A DNA stretch of 64,000 bases from Rhodanobacter sp. OK091 (GTDB taxonomy: Bacteria > Pseudomonadota > Gammaproteobacteria > Xanthomonadales > Rhodanobacteraceae), in assembly GCF_900142825.1 (NCBI RefSeq), contig NZ_FRCH01000001.1, positions 620,001 to 684,000 of the forward strand. The letters are read 5' to 3'. The first letter of the stretch is position 1. Every line of letters starts with the position of its first letter. Shown piece by piece: positions 17,387 through 26,532 of this stretch. The notes under the pieces were generated by a model. It did not search any database. It saw only the letters and a list, made by a program, of their open reading frames with translations, and was not told the DNA's origin. A program made the position numbers and the translations under genes.

Positions 17387-17473
17387 GATCGGTAGCGCCT
17401 CGGTTCGCAGTGACGCCGGTGGTGCACACACCGGCTGAATGAAAAATCAGATGTTCGACAAATCCGTGGATTT

Positions 17474-17522
17474 GGGAATCGAGAATCGAGATTCGTGTAA
17501 CGAATCCCGATTCTCCATTCCC
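17474..17522. repeat. 22-bp imperfect inverted repeat in the rplL-rpoB gap
   Basis: Left arm 17474-17495 and right arm 17501-17522 match at 20 of 22 positions around a five-base loop. The arms are built from GGGAATC/GAATCG-type units of the kind dispersed in Xanthomonadales genomes. It lies about 90 bp before rpoB, where E. coli has an attenuator and an RNase III site, so it may adjust rpoB expression or be an inserted REP-like element. Confidence 0.6.
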
Positions 17523-17556
17523 CTCCTCGTTCAACACTTTCGCGCCTAAGCAGGCA

Positions 17557-17584
17557 AAGCCCGGGGGCTCGCGCCCCCAGGCTT
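17557..17584 (-). terminator. rplL-rpoB attenuator-like hairpin with GCGA tetraloop
   Basis: On the minus strand a 12-bp stem (one G-U pair) closes a GCGA tetraloop and is followed by only a short TT. It lies about 40 bp after rplL. Its place matches the partial terminator that sets the L7/L12 to RNA polymerase ratio in E. coli; that role is inferred here. Confidence 0.55.
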
Positions 17585-17625
17585 GCTTGACGCTAGATCA
17601 AACTGACGGCGCGCAAGGGCGCCGA

Positions 17626-17994
17626 TTACTTCAGTTCGACCGTTGCGCCGGCAGCTTCGAGGTCCTTCTTGAACTTCTCGGCGTCTTCCTTCGAAACGGC
17701 TTCCTTCAGGACGCCGCCGGCCTCGGTGAGGTCCTTGGCTTCCTTCAGGCCCAGGCCGGTGATCGCGCGAACAGCCTTGATCACGTCGACCTTCTTGGCG
17801 CCGGCGTTCTTCAGGATGACGTCGAATTCGGTCTGCGCCTCGGCAACCGGGGCAGCAGCAGCCGGGCCAGCCGCAGCGACCGGAGCGGCAGCGGACACGC
17901 CAAACTTCTCTTCGATGGCCTTCACCAGGTCCATCACTTCCATCAGCGACTTGGCGGCTACGGCTTCAACGATTTGTTCGTTGGACAGGGACAT
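17626..17994 (-). CDS. rplL: 50S ribosomal protein L7/L12
   Basis: L7/L12 forms the flexible stalk that recruits translation GTPases. The 122 residues show the N-terminal dimerisation segment, an Ala/Pro-rich hinge ([17 protein letters not shown]) and the C-terminal domain with KIDVIKAVR-like [21 protein letters not shown]. It lies 45 bp after rplJ and is presumably cotranscribed with it. Confidence 0.98.
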   Translation of the reverse strand: MSLSNEQIVEAVAAKSLMEVMDLVKAIEEKFGVSAAAPVAAAGPAAAAPVAEAQTEFDVILKNAGAKKVDVIKAVRAITGLGLKEAKDLTEAGGVLKEAVSKEDAEKFKKDLEAAGATVELK

Positions 17995-18039
17995 TTGATT
18001 TACCTCTGGAAATGGATTCAGTTTAGATAGACGTCGAAC

Positions 18040-18573
18040 TTAGGCGGGCTCGGCTTCGGCCGGGGCTTCGGCGGCGACTTCGCCACCACCCTGCTTGTCG
18101 GCCACAGCCTTGACGGCGCGGGCAAACATCGAGGCCGGTTCGGCCAGCAAACGGGCCAGCATGGCCAGAGCCTGTTCGCGGGTCGGCAGCGAGGCCAGGA
18201 CGTCGACGTGCTCAGCCGGCAGCAACTTGCCTTCCACCGAGACGATTTTCGCCTTCAGCTTGTCGTTGCCCTTGGCGAATTCCTTGATCAGACGCCCGGC
18301 AGCGCCGGGTTCTTCCATCGAGAACGCGTACAGCAGCGGACCGACCAGGACGTCCTTGACGACCTCGAATTCGGTACCGACCACGGCGCGCGAAGCAAGC
18401 GTGTTCTTGACAACTTTCAAGAACACCTTGGATTCGCGAGCCTTCTTGCGCATCGCGGTCATCTGTTCGACCGTGGTGCCCGCGTACTCGACAGCAATCA
18501 AGGAGTGAGCCTTCGCGGCAACTTCTGCCAGTTCGGCGACTACTTCATGCTTCTGAGACAGATTTAGAGCCAT
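18040..18573 (-). CDS. rplJ: 50S ribosomal protein L10
   Basis: L10 anchors L7/L12 dimers to the ribosome and in E. coli represses its own mRNA. The 177 residues begin [30 protein letters not shown] and end in an acidic Ala/Glu tail. The gene has GGAGGAG just upstream of its ATG and a leader of about 300 nt, suited to L10-L7/L12 autoregulation. Confidence 0.98.
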   Translation of the reverse strand: MALNLSQKHEVVAELAEVAAKAHSLIAVEYAGTTVEQMTAMRKKARESKVFLKVVKNTLASRAVVGTEFEVVKDVLVGPLLYAFSMEEPGAAGRLIKEFAKGNDKLKAKIVSVEGKLLPAEHVDVLASLPTREQALAMLARLLAEPASMFARAVKAVADKQGGGEVAAEAPAEAEPA

Positions 18574-18880
18574 TGCACTCCTCCAAATGAACTCCGCTTA
18601 CGGCTCCTGCCGCTTGCGGTCCTGGGCGACGCCATCCTTGACGTCGGGGACATGGGTTGTCCCGGGTGGTGGCCTTTCCAGAACACATCGAACAATTCCA
18701 GAAGGGGCAGCACCATCTGCGCAGGCCGGATTCGCGATAAACCCGATTAAGCGACCCCGCTGGTGACGACGGCGATTCCATGCCAATGCGAGCTCCCTGC
18801 CCGTCGTCATCACGCGCTGACCGCGCCTGCGGTCTTTGACAGCGGTCCCGACCTTCTTGCGAAGCATCAGGACTGCCCTC
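18574..18880 (-). promoter_or_regulatory. rplJL leader (probable L10 autoregulatory region)
   Basis: This 307-bp noncoding stretch separates the rplA terminator from rplJ. On the minus strand it has GGTGCTGCCCC, then two copies of TTCTGGAA 17 bp apart, then CCACCACCC, which can pair with the GGTG segment. Its position and structured content match L10-binding leaders. No convincing gene lies in it. I could not pick out a promoter with confidence, though one is expected. Confidence 0.45.
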
Positions 18881-18916
18881 AAAAACTGCCCACACCGGCG
18901 AGATCGCCGGCGTGGG
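18881..18916 (-). terminator. intrinsic terminator after rplA
   Basis: On the minus strand a 13-bp GC-rich stem with one G-U pair (arms 18904-18916 and 18889-18901) is followed by CAGTTTTTG. It begins 10 bp after the rplA stop codon and separates the L11-L1 unit from the L10-L7/L12-beta-beta' unit. Confidence 0.75.
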
Positions 18917-18925
18917 ACTTGATAT

Positions 18926-19633
18926 TTACTTGGTGGCGATCGTCAGCGACGAGGTATCGACGGCAACGCCGACGCCCATCGTGCTGGACAACGCCACTTT
19001 CTGCAGGAACTGACCCTTCGCGGTGGAAGGCTTGGCCTTCAGCAGGTCGGCGATCAGCGTGTTGAGGTTGTCCGCCAGCTGGGCAGCATCGAAGCTGGCC
19101 TTGCCGATGGTGGCATGGATGATGCCCGCCTTGTCGTTGCGGAACTTCACCTGGCCGGCCTTGGCATTCTTGACCGCGGTGGCGACGTCGGCGGTGACCG
19201 AGCCATCCTTCGGGTTCGGCATCAGGCCACGCGGGCCGAGCAGCTGACCGAGCTTACCGACGACGCGCATCGCGTCCGGCGTGGCGATCACGCGACCGAA
19301 GTCGAGATCGCCGGCCTGCATGCGCTCCGCCAGATCGTCCATGCCGACAGCGTCAGCACCGGCGGCCTTGGCGGCCTCGGCCTTCTCGCCCGGCGGGCAG
19401 AACACGGCAACCTTGACGGTCTTGCCGGTGCCGTGCGGCAGCAGCGACGAGCCACGCACGCCCTGGTCGGACTTCTTGGCGTCGATGCCCAGACGCACGG
19501 CCACATCCACCGACTCGGCGAACTTCGCCGTGGCGTTGTCCTTGACGATCTTCAGTGCTTCTTCCAGGCCGTAGAACTTGCCCGGCTGCACGGCGGCCGT
19601 AGCCGACTTCATACGCTTCGTGAGCTTTGCCAT
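18926..19633 (-). CDS. rplA: 50S ribosomal protein L1
   Basis: L1 forms the mobile stalk that helps release deacylated tRNA, and in E. coli it represses the L11 operon. The 235-residue length is typical. It begins [18 protein letters not shown] and contains the [10 protein letters not shown] block at about residues 137-146. It lies 3 bp after rplK and is closed by an intrinsic terminator. Confidence 0.98.
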   Translation of the reverse strand: MAKLTKRMKSATAAVQPGKFYGLEEALKIVKDNATAKFAESVDVAVRLGIDAKKSDQGVRGSSLLPHGTGKTVKVAVFCPPGEKAEAAKAAGADAVGMDDLAERMQAGDLDFGRVIATPDAMRVVGKLGQLLGPRGLMPNPKDGSVTADVATAVKNAKAGQVKFRNDKAGIIHATIGKASFDAAQLADNLNTLIADLLKAKPSTAKGQFLQKVALSSTMGVGVAVDTSSLTIATK

Positions 19634-19636
19634 GTC

Positions 19637-20065
19637 TTAACCCTCCACCACAAGGCCCATGCTGCGGGCGCTACCGGCAATGGTGCGCACCGCGGCGTCG
19701 AGATCGGCAGCCGTCAGATCCGGCTCCTTCTGCTTCGCAACGTCTTCCAGCTGCTTGCGGGTGACCTTGCCGACCTTGTCGGTATTCGGCTTGGGCGAAC
19801 CCTTGGCGACGCCGGTGATCTTCTTCAGAAGAATCGTGGCGGGCGGGGTCTTAGTGATGAAGGTGAAGCTGCGGTCGGAGTACGCGGTGATGATGCAAGG
19901 AATCGGCAGACCCGGCTCCAGCTTCTGCGTGGCGGCATTGAACGCCTTGCAGAACTCCATGATGTTCAGACCGCGCTGACCGAGGGCGGGGCCCACCGGC
20001 GGCGACGGGTTGGCCTGACCGGCCTTGACCTGCAACTTGATGTAACCGACAACTTTCTTTGCCAT
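19637..20065 (-). CDS. rplK: 50S ribosomal protein L11
   Basis: L11 binds the GTPase-associated centre and supports RelA activation. From the ATG at 20065 it has 142 residues beginning [29 protein letters not shown], with the Pro-rich N-terminal domain and the C-terminal [12 protein letters not shown]. An upstream in-frame extension is not L11-like and lies in the nusG-rplK gap. Confidence 0.98.
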   Translation of the reverse strand: MAKKVVGYIKLQVKAGQANPSPPVGPALGQRGLNIMEFCKAFNAATQKLEPGLPIPCIITAYSDRSFTFITKTPPATILLKKITGVAKGSPKPNTDKVGKVTRKQLEDVAKQKEPDLTAADLDAAVRTIAGSARSMGLVVEG

Positions 20066-20261
20066 GGGATTTTCCTCGCGAGTCCAGGCGCCTTGCGGCT
20101 CCTCGCTGTGCACCGATCCGTGGATGAAAGGAACGGATCCGCATCGTGCAGATCCTGAAACGCGGGCACGCCGGATCAAAAAGATCCAGCGTGAACCGCG
20201 CAGTATAGAGATTGGTCAGGCTTTCAGCAAGCCCCGTGCCAAGATGAAGCAACCAGCCGAA

Positions 20262-20822
20262 TCAGGCCTTCTCGACCTGACCGAATTCCAGCTCGACTGG
20301 GGTCGACCGACCGAAAATCAGCACCGCAACGCGCAGGCGACTCTTCTCGTAGTTGACTTCCTCGACCACGCCGTTGAAATCGTTGAACGGGCCTTCGGTG
20401 ACGCGAACCATCTCGCCCGGCTCAAACAACACCTTGGGCCGAGGCTTCTCGACACCCTCGCGCACGCGACTGAGGATGGCATCGGCTTCGCTGTCCTTGA
20501 TAGGCAGCGGGCGATCGGCGGTACCGCCGATGAAACCCATCACTTTCGGGGTTTCCTTGATCAGATGCCAGCACTCGTCGTCGATCCGCGGCGCCTTGCC
20601 TTCGGTATTCGTCTCGATCTGCACCAGCACGTAGCCGGGGAAGAACTTGCGCTCGCTGCGCCGTTTCTGGCCGCCGCGCATTTCGATCACTTCCTCGGTC
20701 GGCACCAGCACTTCGCCGAACTTCTCTTCCATCTCGGCACGCTTGATCCGTTCATCGAGAGAACGTTTCACCTGATTCTCGAAGCCCGAATAGGCGTGCA
20801 CCACATACCAGCGCTTGCTCAT
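20262..20822 (-). CDS. nusG: transcription termination/antitermination factor NusG
   Basis: NusG binds RNA polymerase, suppresses pausing and links Rho or ribosomes to transcription. I chose the ATG at 20822 (186 residues, [22 protein letters not shown]), which has GAGG seven bases upstream. A GTG 15 bp further up would overlap the end of secE. The NGN domain is followed by a KOW domain ([23 protein letters not shown]). Confidence 0.98.
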   Translation of the reverse strand: MSKRWYVVHAYSGFENQVKRSLDERIKRAEMEEKFGEVLVPTEEVIEMRGGQKRRSERKFFPGYVLVQIETNTEGKAPRIDDECWHLIKETPKVMGFIGGTADRPLPIKDSEADAILSRVREGVEKPRPKVLFEPGEMVRVTEGPFNDFNGVVEEVNYEKSRLRVAVLIFGRSTPVELEFGQVEKA

Positions 20823-20829
20823 GCTCACC

Positions 20830-21225
20830 TCAGCCACCCAACTTCAGCAGCCAGTCGAGAATGACCGACTTCAGGATCAGATCGATCAGACCCAGCAGCA
20901 GCGACAACACAACCACCACCAACATAATGATGCCGGTCGTCTTGATCGTCTCGTCGCGAGTCGGCCAGACCACCTTGCGCATTTCGAACTGCGACTCGGC
21001 GATGAAATTCCGCATGCGCCGGCCCAGCGCGGTGAACGCGGCGATCGCCAGCGCAAGCACCAGCGCGGCCAGCACGCCCAGCAGGCGCACCGACGAGGAA
21101 ATGTTGCCGTCTCTGCCGAGCCAGGAATAGGCAAAGACACCGGCAGCCAGCACCAGCACCGCCAGTACCAGCTTGCCGATGTCGGCGGCGTTCGTGCCCT
21201 TGGGCTGTTCTGCCTTCGTATTCAT
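20830..21225 (-). CDS. secE: preprotein translocase subunit SecE
   Basis: SecE is the essential small subunit of the SecYEG channel. The 131 residues have three predicted membrane segments (about residues 17-37, 47-68 and 95-120), as in enterobacterial SecE, with the conserved [21 protein letters not shown] amphipathic stretch before the last one. It lies 7 bp before nusG, the usual secE-nusG pair. Confidence 0.97.
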   Translation of the reverse strand: MNTKAEQPKGTNAADIGKLVLAVLVLAAGVFAYSWLGRDGNISSSVRLLGVLAALVLALAIAAFTALGRRMRNFIAESQFEMRKVVWPTRDETIKTTGIIMLVVVVLSLLLGLIDLILKSVILDWLLKLGG

Positions 21226-21306
21226 GCACTAATGACAAGGTGCCAGCAGCATGCCGTGCCTTGCGGCCGACCTTGCCATCGTCACCCGTCTCGATCCTCG
21301 GGGAAG

Positions 21307-21382
<76 letters not shown>

Positions 21383-21475
21383 ACATGGCTTGAACTTGAA
21401 ACACGACAGCGAGCGGCTTGAATCCGCTCGCCTCCGTGAACTTTGAGCGGCGCACCGAAGCGCGCCACCCATATC

Positions 21476-22666
21476 TTACTTGATGACCTTGGCCACCACA
21501 CCGGCGCCGACGGTACGACCGCCTTCGCGAATCGCGAAGCGCAGGCCTTCGTCCATCGCGATCGGGTGGATCAGGCTCACCACCATCTTCACGTTGTCGC
21601 CCGGCATCACCATCTCCACGCCGTCCGGCAACTGGCAAGCGCCCGTCACGTCGGTCGTGCGGAAGTAGAACTGCGGACGGTAACCCTTGAAGAACGGCGT
21701 ATGACGGCCACCCTCGTCCTTCGACAACACATACACCTCAGCCTCGAAGTCCGTATGCGGGGTGATCGTGCCCGGCTTGGCCAGCACCTGGCCACGCTCC
21801 ACGTCGTCGCGCTTCAGGCCGCGCAGGAGCAGACCGGCGTTGTCGCCCGCCTGACCCTGATCCAGCAGCTTGCGGAACATTTCCACGCCGGTGACCGTGG
21901 TCTTCTGCGTGTCGCGGATGCCGACCACTTCGATTTCGTCGCCCACCTTGATGATGCCGCGCTCGATACGACCGGTCACCACTGTGCCACGGCCCGAGAT
22001 CGAGAACACGTCTTCCACCGGCATCAGGAACGGCTTGTCGATCGTGCGCACCGGCTCCGGAATGTAGCTGTCCAGCGCGTCCACCAGCTTGATGATCGCC
22101 GGCACGCCGATTTCGCTCTGATCACCTTCCAGCGCCTTCAGCGCCGAACCGTGGATGATCGGCGTGTCGTCGCCCGGGAAGTCGTACTTCGACAGCAGCT
22201 CGCGCACTTCCATCTCGACCAGCTCGAGCAGCTCCGCGTCGTCCACCATGTCCGCCTTGTTCAGGAACACGATGATGTACGGCACGCCGACCTGACGGCT
22301 CAGCAGGATGTGTTCACGCGTCTGCGGCATCGGGCCGTCCGCCGCCGAGCACACCAGGATCGCGCCGTCCATCTGCGCCGCACCCGTGATCATGTTCTTC
22401 ACATAATCCGCATGCCCCGGGCAGTCCACGTGCGCGTAATGGCGCAGCGGCGACTCGTATTCCACGTGGGCGGTCGAGATCGTGATGCCGCGCGCCTTCT
22501 CTTCCGGCGCTGCGTCGATCGCGCTGTAATCCTTGAACTCGCCACCAAAACGTTCCGCACCGACCTTCGTCAGCGCTGCCGTCAGCGTCGTCTTGCCGTG
22601 ATCCACGTGACCAATCGTGCCGACGTTGACGTGCGGCTTGGTGCGTTCGAATTTACCCTTTGCCAT
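21476..22666 (-). CDS. tufB: elongation factor Tu, copy B
   Basis: This second EF-Tu gene encodes the same 396 residues as tufA (4415-5605). By eye I find three base differences in 1191 bp, all silent. It follows tRNA-Tyr, tRNA-Gly and tRNA-Thr, the classical tufB arrangement, and is followed by tRNA-Trp. Flanking sequences differ right up to the start and stop codons. Confidence 0.99.
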   Translation of the reverse strand: MAKGKFERTKPHVNVGTIGHVDHGKTTLTAALTKVGAERFGGEFKDYSAIDAAPEEKARGITISTAHVEYESPLRHYAHVDCPGHADYVKNMITGAAQMDGAILVCSAADGPMPQTREHILLSRQVGVPYIIVFLNKADMVDDAELLELVEMEVRELLSKYDFPGDDTPIIHGSALKALEGDQSEIGVPAIIKLVDALDSYIPEPVRTIDKPFLMPVEDVFSISGRGTVVTGRIERGIIKVGDEIEVVGIRDTQKTTVTGVEMFRKLLDQGQAGDNAGLLLRGLKRDDVERGQVLAKPGTITPHTDFEAEVYVLSKDEGGRHTPFFKGYRPQFYFRTTDVTGACQLPDGVEMVMPGDNVKMVVSLIHPIAMDEGLRFAIREGGRTVGAGVVAKVIK

Positions 22667-22745
22667 GCGCGCTAAACCCCGATGGAGTCAATGAGTTGGA
22701 AGGAACTAGCCCTTGCGGGGCGATAACCGTAACGGTCGAAAAAGA

Positions 22746-22821
<76 letters not shown>

Positions 22822-22905
22822 ATGTATTGGTGTACTTCAACCGTCCTCCATGACAGCGAAATCAAGACCAGCATCCTGCTGGACTTTTCAATTAAAGCAG
22901 AGCAA

Positions 22906-22979
22906 TGGAGCGGAAGGCGGGAATCGAACCCGCGTAATCAGTTTGGAAAACTGATGTTCTACCATTGAACTACTCCCGC
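22906..22979 (-). tRNA. trnG: tRNA-Gly (TCC)
   Basis: The 74-nt minus-strand gene has acceptor arms GCGGGAG and CTTCCGC (one G-U pair), anticodon TCC in TTTCCAA, discriminator T and an encoded CCA. It lies between tRNA-Tyr and tRNA-Thr in the tufB operon. Confidence 0.97.
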
Positions 22980-22997
22980 CCTGCGCGGAACTCTTGC

Positions 22998-23083
22998 TGG
23001 TGGAGGGAGGTGGATTCGAACCACCGAAGGCGTAAGCCAGCAGATTTACAGTCTGCCCCCGTTGGCCGCTTGGGTATCCCTCC
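22998..23083 (-). tRNA. trnY: tRNA-Tyr (GTA)
   Basis: The 86-nt minus-strand gene has a long variable arm, acceptor arms GGAGGGA/TCCCTCC, anticodon GTA in CTGTAAA and an encoded CCA. It is the first tRNA of the tRNA-tufB operon, directly after a strong promoter-like site. Confidence 0.97.
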
Positions 23084-23097
23084 AACAAAGAACGCGT

Positions 23098-23126
23098 ATT
23101 GTGTGGATCGGGCCCCAAACTGTCAA
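23098..23126 (-). promoter_or_regulatory. sigma-70-type promoter of the tRNA-tufB operon
   Basis: The minus strand has a perfect TTGACA -35, 17 bases, then CACAAT. It ends 14 bp before tRNA-Tyr. A GC-rich stretch lies between the hexamers. The consensus -35 and close spacing to a stable RNA gene make this one of the clearest promoters in the window. Confidence 0.75.
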
Positions 23127-23186
23127 CACCTTGCGGCGCCAGATTCGAATGCGGGACTGAATTTCCGGCGAGATTCGATACGCGCC

Positions 23187-23675
23187 TCAGTCCAGTGAAG
23201 CGGCCCGCAGGTCGACCAGCTTCTCCATCCCCTTGGACAGCTCCAGCAACTGTTTCGCCTGCGCCTGCAGGCGCCGCTCGTTGTCGTCACGCGGTTCCCA
23301 GTGCGGCACCGGCGTGGGCTTGCCGTCGGGGCGATCCAGCGCCACGAACACCATCACGCAGCTGGTCGCCAGCCGGTGCTCATCCGTGCGCAGGTCACGT
23401 GCCAGGACGTCCACGGCCAAATGCATGCTGGAGGTGCCGGTATGAATCAGGCGTGCCCGCACCGTGACCATGTCGCCGATCAGGATCGGCGCGACAAACT
23501 GGATCCCGCTGACCGAGGCGGTGACGCAATACGCTCCGCTCCAAGCCACCGCACAGGCGTAACCGGCCTGATCGATCCATTTCATCGCCATGCCGCCATG
23601 CACCTTGCCGCCGAAATTGACATCGGTGGGCTCGGCGAGAAAACGGAACGTGACCTCGTGCTGTTGTCCTGACAT
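23187..23675 (-). CDS. acyl-CoA thioesterase, hotdog fold (YciA-like)
   Basis: The 162-residue protein resembles YciA/acyl-CoA hydrolase family hotdog thioesterases, which hydrolyse acyl-CoA to free fatty acid and CoA. The motif TDVNFGGKVHGGMAMKWIDQAGYACA holds the conserved Asn and helix of the hotdog domain. GTSSMHLAVDVLARDL follows in the central strand. It stands alone, divergent from the phosphatase gene at 23810. Chain-length preference cannot be read from sequence. Confidence 0.85.
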   Translation of the reverse strand: MSGQQHEVTFRFLAEPTDVNFGGKVHGGMAMKWIDQAGYACAVAWSGAYCVTASVSGIQFVAPILIGDMVTVRARLIHTGTSSMHLAVDVLARDLRTDEHRLATSCVMVFVALDRPDGKPTPVPHWEPRDDNERRLQAQAKQLLELSKGMEKLVDLRAASLD

Positions 23676-23809
23676 GGGTTTGTTGCTGCCTGCGTGAAAG
23701 GTCCGGGAGCGCGATTATGCCTTGACTGCCGACCACGTCGCAGTCGCCGCACCTGCCGCCTTGCAGACGGCATGGCTTCATGGCTAGATGCGGAACAGGG
23801 GAGGACTGT

Positions 23810-26122
23810 ATGACCTTGCACAGCATTTCATCGCGAATGGCGCTGTGGGTTCTGGCCGGTTCTACCCTTGTGCTCGCTACCGTCGGCGCCCTGTTATTCA
23901 GCTTCACTCGCGCCCAGATACTGCAGCACAGCCATCATGAAGCCGCTGCCCTCGCCGCCAGCGCAGGCAGCCAGATCCAGGCCCGGATCGACCGCGTCGC
24001 GGTCTCCGCGCAGATGCTCGCGACGATCATCGCCACGCGCCAGGACAGCGCCGAGCCGCTGTTGCGCGACACATTGCAGGCCAATCACGACATGGACGGG
24101 CTGGCTGCCGTCTTCAAGCCTTCGTCAGAGCCAGGCGACATCCACCCCTACTCGCCATTCATCCGCCGGCTGGACGACGGCACATTGATCACTCGCGACC
24201 TGTCATACGATGCCAATCCCTACGGGGACAGCAACTGGTTCCTGGGCGGACTGAGCTGTTCGGCTGGCTGCTGGCAGCGGCCGTTCGTTTCGCTGTCGCG
24301 GCGGCGCCAGCTGATCAACTATTCGGTGGCCATCAGCCGCGAGGGGCATCCTGTTGGCATCATCAATGCCGACGTGACGCTCGACTGGCTGCATCAGATC
24401 CTCGGGCATCTGAACAAACCGGAAGGCGCCTATGCCTTCGTGCTCGACAGCGATGGCAACTACCTGGCGCACGACAATCCCGCCCTGGTGGGCAAGCGTG
24501 GCACGCCGACGCTGCTCGAGGTTCTGGCCGGCGACCGGGCTGAATCGGTGCGCCTGCCGGTCGCGCAGAACCCGCGGGTGCGGGGTGCGGTGTGGATCTA
24601 TTCCGTGCCGATCGAAGGCACTCATTGGCGGCTCGGCCTGGTAGTGCCGGAGATTCAGATCTATGCCGGCGTGCGTCGCATCTTCTTGTGGAGTCTGGCG
24701 CTGGGCATGCTGGCACTGCTGGCGGTTGCCCTGATCACGTTGCTGACCATCCGCCGCACGATGGCGCCGCTGGGCGTGCTGGCCGACCGCGCCGAGCATG
24801 TCGCCCGCGGCGAACTGGATTTCGAATTGCCGCCGACCACTCGCCATGACGAAGTGGGGCGTCTTACTCAATCCTTCGACCAGATGCGCCATGAACTCGC
24901 GTTGCATATGGAGGATCTGGCACGAGTCGCGCGGGAAAAGCAGCGGCTGGCCAGTGAACTGGAAATCGCCCACCAGATCCAGATCGGCCTCCTGCCCAGC
25001 GAACACTACCTCGACGCCGTCTGCGCCCACTTCGAACTGCATGCGGCGCTGCGTCCCGCCCGCGCGGTCGGTGGCGACCTCTACAGCTATTTCATGCTCG
25101 ACCCGGGACGTTTCTTCGTCATGGTCGGCGACGTCTCCGACAAGGGTATCCCGGCCGCGCTGTTCATGGCGCAAACCATCACCCTGGCCAAAGCGCTGGC
25201 GCCGCGCGGGCAGACCCCACAGAGCCTGCTTCGGCTGCTCAACCTGGAGCTTTGCCGCGGCAACGACAGCTGTATGTTCGTCACTTTGTTATGCGGCCTG
25301 CTCGACACCGGCAATGGCAATCTGGTGCTCGCCAGCGCCGGGCACGAACCGCCGATCCTGTGCAGCCGCGATGCCCCGCAACTGCTGGACTTCCCTACCG
25401 GCGCGGTACTCGGGCTGTACGAGGACTCCGACTATCCGGAACACCGCCTGCGTCTGCGCCGGGGCGAGACGCTGCTGATGTATACCGACGGCATCACCGA
25501 GGCCAGCGACCATCATAAGCAGATGTACGGCATCGAACGCACCATGGAAAGCCTCGGGCAGGTTTCGTCGATGGCCCCTACGGCGGGCTATATCGAACGA
25601 TTGCTGGGAGACGTGGATCTCTTCGTGGCGGACGCTGCACAGGCCGATGACATCACTTTGCTGGCGCTGACCTGGCACGGCTCCACGCCGCCGAGTACCG
25701 AAATAGGCATCGGCAACCAACTGCCGGAGGTATTCGACGCACTCGATCGCTGCGAGCACTTGCTGCGGGAAGCCGACGTTCCGCTCTCGCTGCACAGCGA
25801 TATGCGTCTCGTGCTGGAAGAACTCATGGTCAACACGGTCGAGTATGGCTATCCCGAGGGGCGCCCTGGCCAGATCCGCATCCTGCTGCACCCCAGTCCA
25901 GACGCGGTCACGGTCGAGTTGATCGATGACGGCATTGCATTCGACCCGTTGCAATCCGTCCTCCCGGACCTTCCGGGCGACCTCGCTGACCGCGAAGACA
26001 TCGGCGGTCTCGGCATTCACCTCGCACGCACCATGACCAGCGAGATGCGCTACACACGGGACGCGCATCGCAACCATCTGCTGCTTCGCTTCATCTACCC
26101 GAACCAGGACTCCTCATCATGA
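23810..26122 (+). CDS. membrane sensor with HAMP, SpoIIE/PP2C phosphatase and HATPase (RsbU-RsbW-like fusion)
   Basis: The 770 residues hold, in order: a membrane segment (about 11-32), a Cache-like extracytoplasmic sensor (about 35-285), a second membrane segment (about 291-314), HAMP (about 315-370), a SpoIIE-type PP2C phosphatase (about 385-622) and an anti-sigma-type HATPase (about 635-762). Metal-site aspartates are seen in GGDLYS (D423), VGDVSDKG (D441), MYTDG (D560) and QADD (D613-614). The kinase has the N box EELMVNTVEYGY and glycine boxes DDGIAFD and GGLGIHL. The ATG at 23810 has GGGGAGG upstream. It overlaps the STAS gene by 4 bp. Phosphatase and kinase on one chain should set the phosphorylation state of that STAS protein; no sigma factor lies nearby, so the output is unknown. 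Confidence 0.88.
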   Translation: MTLHSISSRMALWVLAGSTLVLATVGALLFSFTRAQILQHSHHEAAALAASAGSQIQARIDRVAVSAQMLATIIATRQDSAEPLLRDTLQANHDMDGLAAVFKPSSEPGDIHPYSPFIRRLDDGTLITRDLSYDANPYGDSNWFLGGLSCSAGCWQRPFVSLSRRRQLINYSVAISREGHPVGIINADVTLDWLHQILGHLNKPEGAYAFVLDSDGNYLAHDNPALVGKRGTPTLLEVLAGDRAESVRLPVAQNPRVRGAVWIYSVPIEGTHWRLGLVVPEIQIYAGVRRIFLWSLALGMLALLAVALITLLTIRRTMAPLGVLADRAEHVARGELDFELPPTTRHDEVGRLTQSFDQMRHELALHMEDLARVAREKQRLASELEIAHQIQIGLLPSEHYLDAVCAHFELHAALRPARAVGGDLYSYFMLDPGRFFVMVGDVSDKGIPAALFMAQTITLAKALAPRGQTPQSLLRLLNLELCRGNDSCMFVTLLCGLLDTGNGNLVLASAGHEPPILCSRDAPQLLDFPTGAVLGLYEDSDYPEHRLRLRRGETLLMYTDGITEASDHHKQMYGIERTMESLGQVSSMAPTAGYIERLLGDVDLFVADAAQADDITLLALTWHGSTPPSTEIGIGNQLPEVFDALDRCEHLLREADVPLSLHSDMRLVLEELMVNTVEYGYPEGRPGQIRILLHPSPDAVTVELIDDGIAFDPLQSVLPDLPGDLADREDIGGLGIHLARTMTSEMRYTRDAHRNHLLLRFIYPNQDSSS

Positions 26123-26508
26123 CACTCCGTCTGCATAGTGAATTCCCGGCGCCCAACCGTGTCATCTTGCAAGTCGGCGGCCGTCTCGATGCGATGACCT
26201 TCGGCGAACTCGACGAAGCCGCGCTGGCCCTGCTCCGGCGACTCGACGATGGCGGCACCGTGGTGATCGACCTGGCCGGCCTCGAATATGTCAGCAGCGC
26301 CGGGCTGCGCAGTTTCGCCAAGATCCGCAAGAGCATGCGTGCCCGCGGCGGGCACACTTTGCTGCTGAATCCGCAGCCGCAGGTGCGCAAGGTATTCGAC
26401 ATCGTCAAGGCGGTGCCGGTGAGCGAAGTTTTCACCAGCACGCAGGAGCTCGACGCATATCTCGATCGCATGCAGCGCCAGATCACCGAAGGCGACAACG
26501 ACGAGTGA
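26119..26508 (+). CDS. STAS-domain anti-sigma factor antagonist
   Basis: The 129-residue protein is a single STAS domain of the RsbV/SpoIIAA type. The LEYVSSAGLRSFAKI motif carries the usual phosphorylatable serine (S59 or S60). Its ATG overlaps the stop codon of the preceding phosphatase/kinase gene, so the two are almost certainly coupled and are likely enzyme and substrate. The downstream partner released by the unphosphorylated form is unknown. Confidence 0.9.
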   Translation: MTLRLHSEFPAPNRVILQVGGRLDAMTFGELDEAALALLRRLDDGGTVVIDLAGLEYVSSAGLRSFAKIRKSMRARGGHTLLLNPQPQVRKVFDIVKAVPVSEVFTSTQELDAYLDRMQRQITEGDNDE

Positions 26509-26532
26509 TCAGCTCAGCACGCTGCCAGTGTT

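Noticed and set aside
18598-18882. A possible 94-codon gene in the rplA-rplJ gap
   Set aside because: The translation is Arg/Pro-rich with no recognisable motif, and the region fits an L10 leader.
21476-22666. tufB considered as a recent duplication or assembly artefact
   Set aside because: Its flanks (tRNA-Thr upstream, tRNA-Trp and secE downstream) are the normal tufB neighbours and differ from those of tufA, and a few silent differences exist.
23676-23809. FliA-type promoter before the phosphatase/kinase gene
   Set aside because: A TGAAAGGT-like -35 is present but no GCCGA -10 lies at the right spacing.
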